Position numbers and translations under genes: made by a program
Assembly: GCF_022803015.1 (NCBI RefSeq)
Contig: NZ_JAFKON010000005.1
Location: forward strand, 124,001-188,000
From: Arthrobacter humicola
GTDB taxonomy: Bacteria; Actinomycetota; Actinomycetes; Actinomycetales; Micrococcaceae
Direction: 5' to 3'
Length of the DNA stretch: 64,000 nucleotides
Part shown: piece by piece, positions 63,776-64,000 of the stretch
Layout of the letters: every line of letters begins with the position of its first letter
Numbering within the stretch: position 1 is the first letter of the stretch
The notes under the pieces: model-generated
Database searches by the model: none
Seen by the model: only the letters and a program-made list of their open reading frames with translations
What the model was told of the DNA's origin: nothing

Positions 63776-64000
63776 GTCGGATGTTCTGGTTGCCGCGGAA
63801 CACGTTCCCGGGATCAAACTCAAGTTTCACTTCTGCCAGCCGGTTGTAGTTTTCGTCGCCGTAGGCCGCGCGGATCCGGGCCTGGCCTTCGTCGCCGATG
63901 AAGTTCAGCCAGACGCCCCCGGTCGCGTAGGGGGAGATGTCCTGGCGGAAGCGTTTGACCCATGCCTTCGCGTCCTGCCCGCCCTGCGGGGTGTCGCCCA
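63759..64000 (-). CDS. FAD-binding oxidoreductase, berberine-bridge C-terminus (partial)
   Basis: The last 79 residues of a larger protein cut off by the window edge. GVWLNFIGDEGQARIRAAYG and NYNRLAEVKLEFDPGNVFRG are the BBE domain of FAD-linked (berberine-bridge/GOOX-type) oxidases. The stop is TGA at 63761-63759. Confidence 0.9.
   Translation of the reverse strand, partial: GDTPQGGQDAKAWVKRFRQDISPYATGGVWLNFIGDEGQARIRAAYGDENYNRLAEVKLEFDPGNVFRGNQNIRPAIAA

Overview
The window is high-GC (mostly 65-70 %) actinobacterial chromosome. The best lineage guess is Arthrobacter/Pseudarthrobacter (Micrococcaceae). This rests on a dnaK-grpE-dnaJ-hspR operon with two HAIR (HspR-binding) inverted repeats in front, a copper amine oxidase whose active-site spacing matches Arthrobacter globiformis AGAO, and a GTPase-degenerate EF-G2. 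No rRNA, tRNA, CRISPR array or complete insertion sequence was seen; the only eroded gene is an MFS remnant near 6 kb.

Layout. 0-1.2 kb: the end of a TetR regulator and an acidic protein built on a GDYG repeat. 1.4-5.8 kb: the HspR-controlled heat-shock operon, with two unusual intergenic inverted-repeat structures between grpE and dnaJ. 5.9-9.3 kb: MFS pseudogene, small membrane protein, EF-G2. 9.3-17 kb: an amine-catabolism island (aldehyde dehydrogenase, APC permease, FeaR-like AraC regulator, TetR regulator, copper amine oxidase, His/Cys-rich membrane protein), which together could import an arylalkyl amine and oxidise it to amine > aldehyde > acid. 17-25.6 kb: SWIM-SNF2 helicase, DUF4375 protein, an ECF sigma/anti-sigma pair divergent from a lipoprotein with matching promoters on both sides, a DUF1206 membrane protein and trmB. 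25.6-34 kb: four transporters (three MFS, one APC), an M20 amidohydrolase and a tandem Lrp-type regulator. 34-42.3 kb: CsbD, two overlapping methyltransferase genes, a DEAD-box RNA helicase with a long structured leader, an MBL hydrolase, an aldo/keto reductase and a paired SMR transporter.

42.4-49.1 kb: a GntR regulator, a Cache-domain protein, a complete polyamine-type ABC importer and a HutD-family protein, then stand-alone trpF. 49.9-58.3 kb: a tightly packed minus-strand operon of eight genes for a surface polysaccharide or glycoconjugate (two GT2 enzymes, an HprK-like P-loop protein, a GT2-flippase fusion, a polytopic GT-C-like protein, two small membrane proteins including a 59-residue one, and a secreted LamG-like protein), flanked by a GH16-like lipoprotein and a lipoprotein phosphoesterase. 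This is the least conventional system in the window. 61-64 kb: YceI, YccF and SRPBCC proteins, a DUF4031-HD fusion, and the 3' end of a berberine-bridge-type FAD oxidoreductase.

Starts were chosen from Shine-Dalgarno spacing and family N-termini; functions rest on motif recognition by eye, not on searches.
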